This document shows, piece after piece, positions 44,346 through 55,726 of a DNA stretch of 64,000 bases. The stretch is from Pseudocercospora fijiensis CIRAD86. Its lineage: Eukaryota; Ascomycota; Dothideomycetes; Mycosphaerellales; Mycosphaerellaceae. The notes beneath the pieces were generated by a model, which saw nothing but the letters and a program-made list of their open reading frames with translations, ran no database searches and was not told where the DNA came from. Every line of letters starts with the position of its first letter. Positions within the stretch are counted from its first letter, which is position 1. The stretch is from NCBI RefSeq assembly GCF_000340215.1, contig NW_006921539.1, forward strand, positions 2,118,507 to 2,182,506, given 5' to 3'. The position numbers were made by a program, and so were the translations under genes.

Positions 44346-45279
44346 TACGCTTCCCTTCTAAAGGCCGCGCCCTCGTAGCCTCTCTATATTCTAATCTCGA
44401 CCTCTATTACTACTAACTTAGCAAGTCTAATAAGCTAATTAGCCCGCGCTAAATTAAACACTTAACTACCTAATTATATAACTATATTAAACCTTACCTT
44501 CTAATACTATATCTAACTCTAACTACGCTATCCTTGCGTATAATAAAGTAATATATATCTACGAGAATTAAGGGCTATCGACTAATTATAATACAAGCGC
44601 GTCTTCCCTACTATAATAGGTAGACGTACGAGGTATTATAGTACTGCCTCCGTTCTAAGTAATGTTATCCGAGTTCTTTGCGTCTACTCTAAAAGATCTA
44701 GAAATATCCGCTCCGAGGGATTATTCTTATTATTACGAGGGCTATTATTATTCGTAGTTTCGCTAGCTCTAATTAGTTAGGTTTAGTAGCCTTTAATTGT
44801 TAATTAATCTTATCTTTTAAAAACACAGTTCGTCTAGTTTCTATAAGTAAAGGCTATTATAAGTATAATAGTTAAGGTTCGCCTCGCTTAAAGGGTCGGA
44901 AAGATCGAGGAGTAACCTATTATTAGCAAAATCGACCCCGGCTAGCTTAGCTCTATATTTTTGCCCTTAGTTAGTCTATTAATCGCTTAACCTTTTAAGC
45001 CTCGAGCCCTTCGAACGGCTTAATCTTTTAACCTAGCTAGCGTAGTACGTTCCGGCCTTAGGCCGCGGTATAGGTAAGGTTGTTCTTATAGGTATAGTAA
45101 CGATAGCAAGTAAGGTTAATAATAGTAGTAAGTAGGTAACGTTAACAATAGCGGCGCTAGCCGTCTTAGCTCTAACTTTACCTTGCTTCTAATTTTCCTC
45201 TTTAATTAGTAATACACTCCGTACTACCGTTATTAATATAGCCGCGCCGTCCCCTAGCTATCGCTAGCTCGTATTATTA

Positions 45280-45514
<235 letters not shown>

Positions 45515-46478
45515 CCGCGCGCGCGCGCTATCCCCGCCGACCGCCTAGGCCTCGAGGCCTCGATAGAATAAAGGAATAAGAGGGGGTTTAGGCATTAAGG
45601 GAAGGGCTTATAGGGTACGCTAGTAAAGAGGCAGATTCTTTAAAAGAGTAGGCGAATAGTTAACGCGTTATAGCGCGCTTGTTAACACTCGGTACGCGTT
45701 TACCGTAGTAGTATAGTCTTATCTTTACTAACAATTACTCGCCTCTAATTAGTTACTAGCTAATAGCACCCTAGGGGTAGCATTAATCCTAGGTCTCTCT
45801 AGCGGCATTATAGGCCCTTAGCCTTCTTCCTATGCTTTATACTAGTCTAATACTCGTCTAATAACTTAGTTATATCCTTAAAGGAGCCTTTAGCTTCCTA
45901 TAAGTCCTATTTAGGTAAATAGCCCTACTACCTTAGTAGGTACTCCTTCTTGCCTTGTCTAGTCCGATGCTTTAGTATACGCTCGACCGACTATAGCTCT
46001 TTACTATTAGCTAAGACTTCTTCTAACTTAGTAGGCGCCTTATCGCCCTCGCGCTAGTAATATAGCTTAAGGAGGGACATATAGAAGGTATTATAGATAG
46101 TATAATAAGGAGGAAGCTACAATTAGTAGGCCTATATGCCCTTAGCCTCTCGAATACGGAATAGGCTAATATATCTTAGTGCGAGCTTAGGCCTTGTTTT
46201 GCTATTAGGTAATAGGTGTTTGCGGATACGGAGGTTCTTCGTACTAAGTATAACTATATCGCCTTATTTAAAGGTTATTAGTATATAGCGCTTATCGTAG
46301 TAGGTCTTTTAGTACTCTTAAGCCTTTGTTAGCTTCTTAGCTATCTTAGTATAGATTTCTCGTATCTTCTAGGCACGTTCTATTACCGCTAGTGTCTCTA
46401 GTACTTAACGCGCTTCCCTTTCCTTGCGCTCGGCCTCGAGCGAGGTAAATAGACCTTATAGTAAGGCGGCGTTTTAGC

Positions 46479-47709
46479 TAGACCCCGTAGTAGTTCGGTT
46501 TCCGAACTACTAAACGTATATAGTTTGGTTTCTTAGCGGCGAACTAGCTCCCTAGTTCCGGTTTAGTTTTTTTGAACTATATAGATTCCTAGTTTAAACT
46601 AGAGACTGTATTAGTTTTACTATAAGGATACTCTTATTCGACTGCCGGCTACGATTGCCGGCTATAATAGTAACTACATTACATTTACTATGCTCTTTTA
46701 CCGTTACTAGGGCGTAGTTGCCGTTACTAGAGCGTAGTTTTACTATAAGGACACTCTTATTCGACTGCCGGCTACGATTGCCGGCTATAATAGTTACTAG
46801 GTTATATTTACTACGCTCTATTGCCGTTGCTAGGGCGTAGTTACTGTTACTAGGGCGTAGTTACTATTGCTAGGGCGTAGTTGCCGTTACTAGGGCGTAG
46901 TTGCCGTTACTAGGGCGTAGTTACTATTACTAGGGCGTAGTTGCCGTAGTTGCGAAAGCTTACCTATATAACGTTATATAGGCGGCAACAATTAGGGCTT
47001 CGCGATATTCTTATACTTTTAACTTCTTCCTCTATATCTATACCGATAAGAACTACTATACGCTACGCCCCTGCCCCTTTTCCTTATAATAGTAAGGGAG
47101 AAGCGCGCTACGCGCTAAACAGAAGATAGAACTAAAGACTACGAGTTTGTTTTGCCTAAGCGTCTAACTAAAAAGCGTAAGACTAAAGAGAAGTACTCTA
47201 CGAAGAAGAATTCCGTACGAGACCGCGAGAGAAAGGAGAAGATAGATAAAGATAAAAGAGCTAAGGATAAGAGAAGAAAGGCGCGGAATAAAGTATTCTA
47301 TCGATAGCTAGCGCCTATAAAAAAAGTAAAGGTTAGAATAAGAAGATAACCTAAGAAAAGGCTAAGAGGAGGAAAGAATTGCGGCTAGTTTTCGAGCGTA
47401 AAGTTCTAGTAGCGTAAGTTAATCTAGCTAGCGGCCGTAGCTAGTAGCTATAGCCGGTAGCTATAGCCGGTATATTTTTCTTTAATACGTTAACTAATAG
47501 TATTTAGACCTATAGCCGCTATCTCTATCGATATAACCGATAGTAACGGAGATATTTAGATAGCCGAGAACAACAATACTAGAGTTTAGGATGCCGCGAC
47601 GGAGCTTAATACTACGAATAAAGGAACTAAAAAAAGCGAGGAGATACCCTACGTCGATCTAGTAATAGGTATAGTCTTAGGGCCTAACGCTATAGACGAT
47701 AAGCGCTAG
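46479..47709 (+). mobile_element. Unidentified RIP-mutated repeat, left part
   Basis: It starts with the TAGACCCCGTAGTAGTTCG terminus and continues across the GAGTA target site to 55727-57842, since the full Gypsy element is inserted in it. The left part holds a minisatellite (46615-46960), then a degenerate Lys/Arg-rich coding stretch (about 47140-47400) and an Asn/Thr/Asp-rich one (about 47530-47709), both interrupted mainly by TAG/TAA. No family is recognised. Confidence 0.5.
46615..46960 (+). repeat. Minisatellite: 120-bp duplication plus 20-bp units
   Basis: Two copies of about 120 bp (from TTTTACTATAAGGA at 46616 and 46737) are followed by about seven 20-bp units of the form TTGCCGTTACTAGGGCGTAG, ending near 46950. 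Confidence 0.8.
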
Positions 47710-47714
47710 GAGTA
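47710..47714. repeat. Left target duplication of Gypsy copy 1
   Basis: GAGTA directly before the 5' LTR, identical to 55722-55726. Confidence 0.85.
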
Positions 47715-47911
47715 TATTAGGACTAAAGAGGTTATACGTAATTAGTATATAACTAGGCTCGAGTAAAGCTAGGGTCTTAATGCCTTAGGCAGGGCTTAGC
47801 GCTTAGCAATAGGCTAACTTACCCGCCTTCCTCTCTCTCCTCCTAGCTCCTTATCGAATACTACTCGTACCTACTACTACCCTATCTACCTACTAATATA
47901 CTCTTCTTATA
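47715..47911 (+). repeat. 5' LTR of Gypsy copy 1
   Basis: 197 bp, from TATTAGGACTAAAGAGG to CTCTTCTTATA. The next bases (CAGTATTCGATC) are shared with copy 2 and form the primer-binding side of the internal region. Confidence 0.9.
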
Positions 47912-48129
47912 CAGTATTCGATCTAACCTTTAAGGGTAGTAGCTAGATAGTCCTTATTTCAAGCTTTTAGCGGTATAGCTACGAAAACTATCGATTTAAC
48001 TATATTACGCCCGAAGAACGGGACCTATACGTACTATTCTACTAAAACAACCGCCGATACCTACTAATTCCGCTACATCCGCACTATAAGGGGCTATAAT
48101 ACATTATTAGTACTACCCCTTATTATAAT

Positions 48130-49450
48130 AGCCGGCTTATTACGAAATAATAATAACAATAATCGCGGCGCTACTAGTAGCGCTAGCAATAACAATACTA
48201 GTAGTATAGTGCCTACCGAAGTGCCTACTAAAGTGCCCGCTAAAGGGCCTGCTAAAGAACCCGTAGTTCTAGGTAATAATCTAGAATTGCCTATTAACGA
48301 CATTCTTAACAATATTGTTAATCGACGATATAGCTAACTAGCCTTTAGCCCCTAACTAGTAGGGAGACTTTAAGAAGCTACCTAAAACAGGCTTACTGCC
48401 CTACGTTAAGAATAGTAGCTAAAGGATAACCTCCTCGAGCTCCGTCGCCTTTAGGAAGCCCTAACAACTACTACTAAACTAATAGCAGGACCTTCCTTAC
48501 TATCCGTTTAGAAGAAGGATGCTAAGCTTAAGGACTATACTGTGTTTAACAGCTCTAGTCGCAAGCAGTACAATAATTATATACGTAACTATAAGCTCAA
48601 CTAGCGAAATGTACCTAGGGCTCTTCTAGACGACTATTTATTAGTTGTCTACGCTATATAATACATTAATAGCGACCTAAAACGCACCTAGGACGACTAT
48701 TTTAATTCCCTTAATAATTAGACCGCTGTTTAGTAGCAGACCTATAAAACTATTATACTAGACACCCTTAGAAACCCTATACTAAAGTAATAACATGCTT
48801 AGGACCTATACCTTCGAGCTAAACAAAAGACTAATTAATCGGCTCGCTTATTTAAGGCCTATTTAAAGACCCTCGAGGACGACCTTCTAGCTAAGACTAA
48901 TTCTATATAGATCTCGGAAATACGCCTAAAGCTTAGATAGGAGCTTATCCTCGAATTAGACCGTCGCCGTATATTTAAACAAGCTAACCTAATACGTATT
49001 TAATTTATAGTCGAAGTAGAAATAGCTAAACGAGCTATCTAGCTCTAGTAACGAGTAGAATCGAGGATCCGACTAACTAGTACTAACCGTAGCAACCGTA
49101 GTACCCGCGGAGGAAACTAAGGTTCCTACTAAAACAATAGTGCTAACAATAGGAATAGTAACAATAACCGTAGAAGAAGCCGTAGCCGTCGGCTATATAG
49201 AGGAGGCCGCGATAGGGGCCGTAGAAGGGGCTCGTATCTCTACAATACTAACCGCTCGACTAATAATAATAGCTACGGCAATCTCCTAACTAGATTGAAG
49301 TGTTTCAACTATAATAGTACTAGCTATCTACTAGGCTAATGCGATAAACCTAAGGATTAGGCCCGAATTAACCGTAGTTCCGCTAAATATAGGAAACATC
49401 TCTTAGCCGCTAATACTACTCCTATTAGCCCTTCTAACTATTCGAAAAAA
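48130..49450 (+). pseudogene. gag of Gypsy copy 1, RIP-inactivated
   Basis: A plus frame reads an Asn/Ser/Thr-rich start (NNNNNRGATSSASNNNTSS), then about 300 codons with capsid-like helical content, an Arg-rich tail (RSRRLYRGGRDRGRRRGS) and a zinc knuckle near 49296-49340. Of its CCHC residues several became Tyr (CFNY...Y...C), as RIP would do. The stops I noted are TAG or TAA. The open minus-strand frame at 48094-48312 is a shadow. Confidence 0.8.
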
Positions 49451-49499
49451 GAATAAGCGCCGTACTAACTATTAGCCTTATACGGCGTAAGACTATCGA

Positions 49500-52400
49500 C
49501 ATTGTGCTAGCTATTATACGTACCTATCTCGTATAGGACACGTATAGAACTAACTATAAGACTAAGGTTATACTAGATCTAGGAAATTCAGTTAGTACTC
49601 TTATTAGCTATCGCCTAGCTAAGCAATTAGACCTTCGATAATTGAATAGGGCTAACCTACTAACCCTTGCTTAGTTTAATAACGCTCGGTACTTAACCTA
49701 TAGGGCCTACTATATTCCTATAGTTCTAAGAGACGACCTCGGTAACGAGCGCGTATTAGATTTTACCGCCTACGTAGTAGATATAGATAGCCTCCCCTCC
49801 GATATTGTTATTAGCAACCCTATCCTTAAACACTACGCTATAGCTATAGACTTAGGCAGTTAGTAATAGCGATTTAGAATCGCTAGGAAAGAGGACATTA
49901 AACATATTAATATTAGCGAGTGCCCTAACGATAGTAGGGTCCTATTTATTAGTAACCTAACCCTAGCTAATCCGACTACCGACCTACTCGGTAGTAATAA
50001 CGAAGAACCTATGCCCCTTAATAGCATAGACCCTAATTAGCTTGCTCGTATACTAGAGCCTATTCGAGAGACCTATATTAATGTATTTAAACACTACCTA
50101 GCATCGATATTGCCTATATTTAAAGAGACGGATTATAAGATTGACATTATAGAGGGCAAAGAGGTCCCTTTTAGTCCCCTCTATAACCTTAGTAAACGAG
50201 AGCTTGCTATATTGCGTAAGTACCTAGAGGAAAACCTAGCTAATAGTCGAATTTAGTATAGTAATAGCCCTACTAGTACACTAATCCTATTTGTTCTAAA
50301 GAAGGATAGTAGCCTACGTTTATATATTAATTATAGAGGGCTTAATACTGTTACTATTAAGGACCGCTATCTACTTCCGCTTATTAATAAGACCCTCGAT
50401 CGCCTATCTAGCGCCTATTTCTATACTATATTAGATATTAAGGATACGTACTATCGTATCTATATTCGTAAGAGCGATAAATAGAAGATAGCCTTCCGTA
50501 CTCGCTATAGCTATTTCGAGTACTTAGTTATGCTATTTAGGCTAGCTAATACCCCTACTACATTCTAGTCCTATATTAATCGGGCCCTTTTAAGTTTTAG
50601 GCCTATTAGACTACCTCTATATAGTTTACCTAGATAATATCCTAGTTTATACCTATTCGCCTAATATTATAGAATACTACATTACGAAAACTTTTTTTCC
50701 GATCGCGAGGATCCTATTAATAGGATCGCTTAGGATCGCTTAGGATCCTTAGGATTGTACGTTAAAGATCTTATTAGATAGGATCGCTCGGGATCGCGGG
50801 GCCGCGATCCTATCGATAGGATCCTCGCGATCGAAATTTCGGGACGGGCCGTCCCGAAATTCGAGGGTAAGGAACGTAAAGGACGCGGGACAAGTTAGCC
50901 CGTAGTTAGAGCCCGACTGCTACTACTACTCCGTATACTACTACTACGAGGCATTTCGGGATAATACGTATAGGTTAAATTTAGCGGTTTCGTAGGTTTT
51001 TTTTATAAATAAATTTTTTTCGTTGAGGTTTCGTTAAATGTAGCCGATATTTCGTTAAGCTTTCTTTTAAAAGCCGACGCTTAATAAGCAGAACTTTAAA
51101 AAAAAGTACACTCGAAACACTCGAGATTCTTTTCTAGATTCTAGGATAACTACTAGGTATTAGGACTTAAAAATTTATAATACTCTTATTAGTATATAGA
51201 ACTTTAAGTTCTATTTTTTAGATTTCTAAAAATAGTAAAGTATAACTTAGAAAAGCCAAAATACTATATTGCTTATTTCTGTTCCCTAGCTTTAGTTTCG
51301 TAGAAAATCTATAAATTTTATATTTTTTTATAATAATATACTAAAAATAGAGTACCTTTCTACTATATTACTAAGCTATAAACCTACTAGAAAAAAAGAT
51401 AAATTAGAAGTAAAATGTCTAGAAAAGTGATTTTCTTTCCTTTATATCTTTTTATCTAGAAGGTTTACGGCTTAGTAATATATAACAAAAATGTTTTATT
51501 TTTAGTATAGTATTAGTCAAAAGTCTAACTTTTATAAGTTACCTATTTATCGTTCTAGGATAGCTTAGGATCGCTCGCGATCGCTTAGGATCGCTCGCGA
51601 TCGCTTAGGATCGCTCGGGATCGCTCGCGATCGCTAGGATCGATAGGATCGATAGGATCGGTAAAAAAATTTCCGTAACGTAGGCTATAGTACGTAAGGT
51701 GCTCGACCGCCTACGGGCCTATAGACTATACTATAAGCCTTCTAAATGCACCTTCGCTACTAAGGAGGTAGCCTTCCTTAGCTTTATCGTATTAACTAAT
51801 AGTATTAAGGCTAATCCTAATCGGATTAAAACAATTACTAAATGGCCTATTCCTACGTTAATTAGGGAGCTATAGTCGTTCCTCGGCTTTGCTAACTTCT
51901 ACCGCCGCTTTATCGAAAGCTATTCGAGGTATATAATACTATTAACTAAGCTTACTAAAACCAAGGCTAACCTAACTAGAGAGTCTAAATAGACTAACAA
52001 AACATAAGCCGCTTTTAACGGTTTAAAGCAACGCTTTACTAAAGTCCCCTTATTATACTATTTTATACTAAGCAAGCAGATCCGTATTAAGACTAACGCT
52101 TTACAGTTCGCTATATTAGCTATTATGTTATAATAGGCTAATAATACCTATTAGCACCTAATTGCCTTCTTTTTACGAAAGATAATCGATATAGAACGTC
52201 GATACGAGACCTACGAGTAAGAGCTCCTAGCAATCGTAGAAGCCTTTAAGTACTAGCGCTACTATCTTAATAGTATATAGTATACTATTTAGGTCTATAT
52301 AGACTATAACAACCTGCGTAGCATTACTAAGGTTACAAGGGTTATAGGTTAACAGGCTAGATAGGCCGTCTACCTCGCTAGGTTCGATTTTAATATATTA

Positions 52401-54310
52401 TATCGGCTAGGCGTAAGCAACCCTACTAATAGCCTATCGAGGCGGCCTAATTACGATAGCGAGACTTAGTATATCAATTCATTATTTCTAACCCTATAGC
52501 ATAAGATTGCTATAGCCTATATTATTAATAAGCAAGCGTAGGATAAGCGGACTTCTAGACCCCGCGGCGGCAATAAATACTATAGCGGAGTTGTCGTTCT
52601 TCTAGTATACGTTAAAAGAAAGGACGTAGATCGCTCGAGCTATAACGACTCGATTAAAGATATTACTATCTATAGCGATAGCACTATAGAAGAGATTGTA
52701 GTAGTTCCGGCTACTAGTGCTATTAGATATATATAATGCGTACCTCGTTTAATAGCGAGGGTGCTATTAAATAACCTTGCAAATAGGGATAGTTAATCGT
52801 TTATAGATAAGCTATTATAGGCTTAGTAGAGGGACGCCTTTACTGTCGAACGTATTAATAGGCTTATAAGTAGGCGAACGACTCGACCTAGTAAGAGTAA
52901 CTAGTCGATTAATAATAAGGGTTACTTAAAGTTTAAGGGCAGATACTATATCCCTACTAAACAATCGATTAGACAAGAGCTTTTAAAGAGACACTATAAT
53001 AGTAAGCTCGCTAGTTACTATAGTATAGAGAGGTCGCACGAGCTACTATCGCGTATATACTACTAGCTAAATAGTAAGCGGTATATAAAAGAATATATAT
53101 AGACCTATATAGTATACTAGCGAGTTAAAGCACTAAAGCACTTACTATTTAGCGAGTTGTCCTTACTTCCTGTTCCTAGGAAGCTATTCGTAGAGCTTAT
53201 AATAGATTTTATTATAGGCCTTCCTCCTACTAAGCGTAGAGGTAGCAAGGACGTATATAATGCTATCCTTGTTATAGTAGATCGATTTACTAAAGGCGCT
53301 CGATATATCCCGGCGCGGAAAGATTAGACTGCTATTAATATAGTAGAAGCGCTATAGAACAATATCTTCTATACCTATTAGGGAACCCCTAAGGGGATAG
53401 TGTCTAATCGTAGATCGATACTAATATTGCACTATTAGAGCGAAATATACCTATAGCTAAGACTAAAGCATCGGCTATTAACAGCCTTCTATCTATAGAC
53501 TAACGGTTAGATAGAGAGGCAAAATGCTACCTTATAGCAGTACCTACGCAGCTATATTAATAAGAACCCCGAAGACTAGGTTAACCTTCTATAGCCTATA
53601 GAATTCGTATACAATAATAGTATACACTCATCTACTAAGGTTTCGCTATACATAGCTATAATAGGCTAAAACGCTGCCTTACTATAAGATCTATTTACCT
53701 CGCTCGAGGCCGAGCGTAAGGAAAGGGAAGCGCGTTAAGTACTAGAGACACTAGCGGTAATAGAACGTATCTAGAAGATGCGAGAAATCTATACTAAGAT
53801 AGCTAAGAAGCTAACAAAGGCTTAAGAGTACTAAAAGACCTACTACGATAAGCGTTATATACCGATAACCTTTAAGCAAGGCGATATAGTTATACTTAGT
53901 ATAAAGAACCTCCGCATCCGCAAACACCCGTCGCCTAATAGCAAAACACGCCCTAAACTAGTACTACGGTTTATTAGCCTATTCTGTATCCGAGAACCGA
54001 AGGGCAATAGCTAGGCCTACTAGTTATAGCTCCTACCTTATTATACTATCTATAACACCTTCTATATCTCCCTCCTTAAACTATACTACTAGCGCGAAGG
54101 CGATAAAGCGCCTACTAAGTTAGAAGAAGTCTTAGCTAATAGTAAAGAGCTATAGTCTATAGAACGTATCCTAAAGTATCGAACTAGGCAAGACAAGAAG
54201 GAATACCTCCTAAGATAGCAAGGCTATTTACCTAAATAGGACTCGTAGGAAGCTAAAGCCTCTTTCGAAGATATAACTAAGTTGTTAGATAAGTATTAGA
54301 CTAGTATAAA
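49500..54310 (+). pseudogene. pol of Gypsy copy 1, RIP-inactivated and interrupted
   Basis: In order: a retropepsin-like site (ILDLGNS near 49575); reverse transcriptase (50160-50640, with LRLYINYRGLN, FRTRYSYFEYLVM, and VYLDNILV in place of the YLDD box); the 1,001-bp insertion (50680-51680); the RT thumb; RNase H (52080-52340, RYETYE, ELLAIVEAFK); integrase (52930-53700, IDFIIGLPPTKRRG, TNGxIERQNATL); and a C-terminal chromodomain (54150-54300, SIERILKYRTRQDKKEYLLR then QGYLP and SFEDIT). The chromodomain would target insertion to methylated-histone chromatin. RIP-type stops occur throughout. Confidence 0.88.
50680..51680. mobile_element. 1,001-bp TA-flanked element with GATCG-rich subterminal repeats
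   Basis: Compared with Gypsy copy 2 (junction at about 60899), 1,001 bp are inserted here with TA on both sides (50678-50679, 51681-51682), as in Tc1/mariner-type insertions. The ends are inverted: CATTACGAAAACTTTTTTTC at the left and, reversed, CGTTACGGAAATTTTTTTAC at the right, then CCGATC. Inside both ends lie arrays of GGATCGCT and GCGATCGC motifs (50699-50840 and 51553-51660), many self-complementary. The middle is AT-rich with no transposase, so it is non-autonomous. Confidence 0.8.
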
Positions 54311-55524
54311 GAACAAGAAGAAAGCTAAGGGCCTATAATATCGCCTAGGAATAATACTATCCCTAGGGTGCTATTAGCTAACTAATTAGAGGCCGGCAAA
54401 CTAGGACAATAAGACTATACTACTATAGTAAACGCGTACCGAGCGTTAATAAGCGCGCTATAACGCGTTAACTAATCGCCTACTCTTTTAAGGATTTTAC
54501 CTCTCCGCTAACGTAATAAGGCCCTTCCCTTAGTATTCGGGTCCCCCTCTTATTCCTTTATTCTATCGAGGCCCTAAGGCCTAGGCGGTCGGCGGGGATA
54601 GCGCGCGCGCGGATAATAATAATAATAATAACGGTAGCGTCGCGCTACGAGCTAGTAATAGCTAGGGGGACGGCGCGGCTATATTAGTAACGGTGTTACA
54701 GAGTGTATTATTAGTTAAAGAAGGAAATTAGGAGTAAGGTAAAGTTAGCGCTAAGACGACTAGCGCCGCTATTATTAATATTACCTACTCGCTACTATTA
54801 CTAACCTTACTTATTATCGCTACTATACCTATAAAAACAATCTTACCTATACTACGCTAACTAAGTTAAAAGATTAAGCGACTAATAGACTAACTAAGGG
54901 CAAAAATATAGAGCTAAGCTAGCCGGGGTCGATCTTGCGGATAATAGGTTACTCCTCGATCTTTCTAACCCTTTAAGCGAGGCGAACCTTAACTATTACA
55001 CTTATAATAGCCTTTACCTATAGAAACTAGACGAACTATGTTTTTGAAAAGATAAGATTAATTAATACTTAAAGGCTGCTAAACCTAACTAATTAGGGCT
55101 AGCGAAACTACGAATAATAATAGCCCTCGTAATAATAAGAACAACCCTCGGAAGCGGACATTTCTAGGTCTTTTAAGAGTAGACGCAAAGAACTCGGTAT
55201 AATATTACTTAGAACGGAGGCAGTACTGCAATACCTCGTACGCCTACCTATTATAGTAGGGAAGACGCGCTCGTATTATAATTAGTCGATAGTCTTTAAT
55301 TCTTTTAGTTATATATTACTTTATTATATATAAGGATAGCGCAGTTAGAGTTAAGCATTATATTATATTAGAAGTAAGGTTTAATATAGTTACATAATCG
55401 TTAGTTATACGTTCAATTTAGCGCGGACTAAGCGGCTTATTAGACCTGCTAAGTTAGTAGTAATAGAGGTTAAGATTAGAATAAAGACTAGCTACGAGGG
55501 CGTAGCCTTTATAAGGGAAGCGTA

Positions 55525-55721
55525 TATTAGGACTAAAGAGGTTATACGTAATTGGTATGTAACTAGGCTCGAGTAAAGCTAGGGTCTTAATGCCTTAGGC
55601 AGGGCTTAGCGCTTAGTAATAGGCTAACTTGCCCGCCTTCCTCCCTCTCCTCCTAGCTCCTTATCGAATACTACTCGTCTCTACTACTACTCTATCTACC
55701 TACTAATATACTCTTCTTATA
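55525..55721 (+). repeat. 3' LTR of Gypsy copy 1
   Basis: 197 bp, same ends as the 5' LTR. A purine-rich tract (AAGGGAAGCG) directly before it is the likely polypurine primer. Confidence 0.9.
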
Positions 55722-55726
55722 GAGTA
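55722..55726. repeat. Right target duplication of Gypsy copy 1
   Basis: GAGTA directly after the 3' LTR. Confidence 0.85.

Larger units (their letters stand above)
47715..55721 (+). mobile_element. Full-length Ty3/Gypsy chromovirus, copy 1, RIP-mutated
   Basis: 8,007 bp between GAGTA target duplications, with two 197-bp LTRs. Domain order is gag (CCHC knuckle near 49296), protease, reverse transcriptase, RNase H, integrase, then a chromodomain, which places it among chromoviruses of the Ty3/Gypsy order. LTR ends read TA...TA, as expected from RIP of TG...CA. The two LTRs differ at about eight sites, mostly transitions. The RT region is interrupted by a 1,001-bp TA-flanked element; without it the copy is about 7.0 kb. 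Dense TAG/TAA stops make it dead. Confidence 0.93.

Noticed and set aside
48094..48312. Open minus-strand frame with hydrophobic Leu-rich product, also at 58283-58510
   Set aside because: Both lie antisense to the Asn/Ser/Thr-rich start of gag. The antisense of such codons reads Leu/Val/Ala, so it is a compositional shadow despite being present in both copies.
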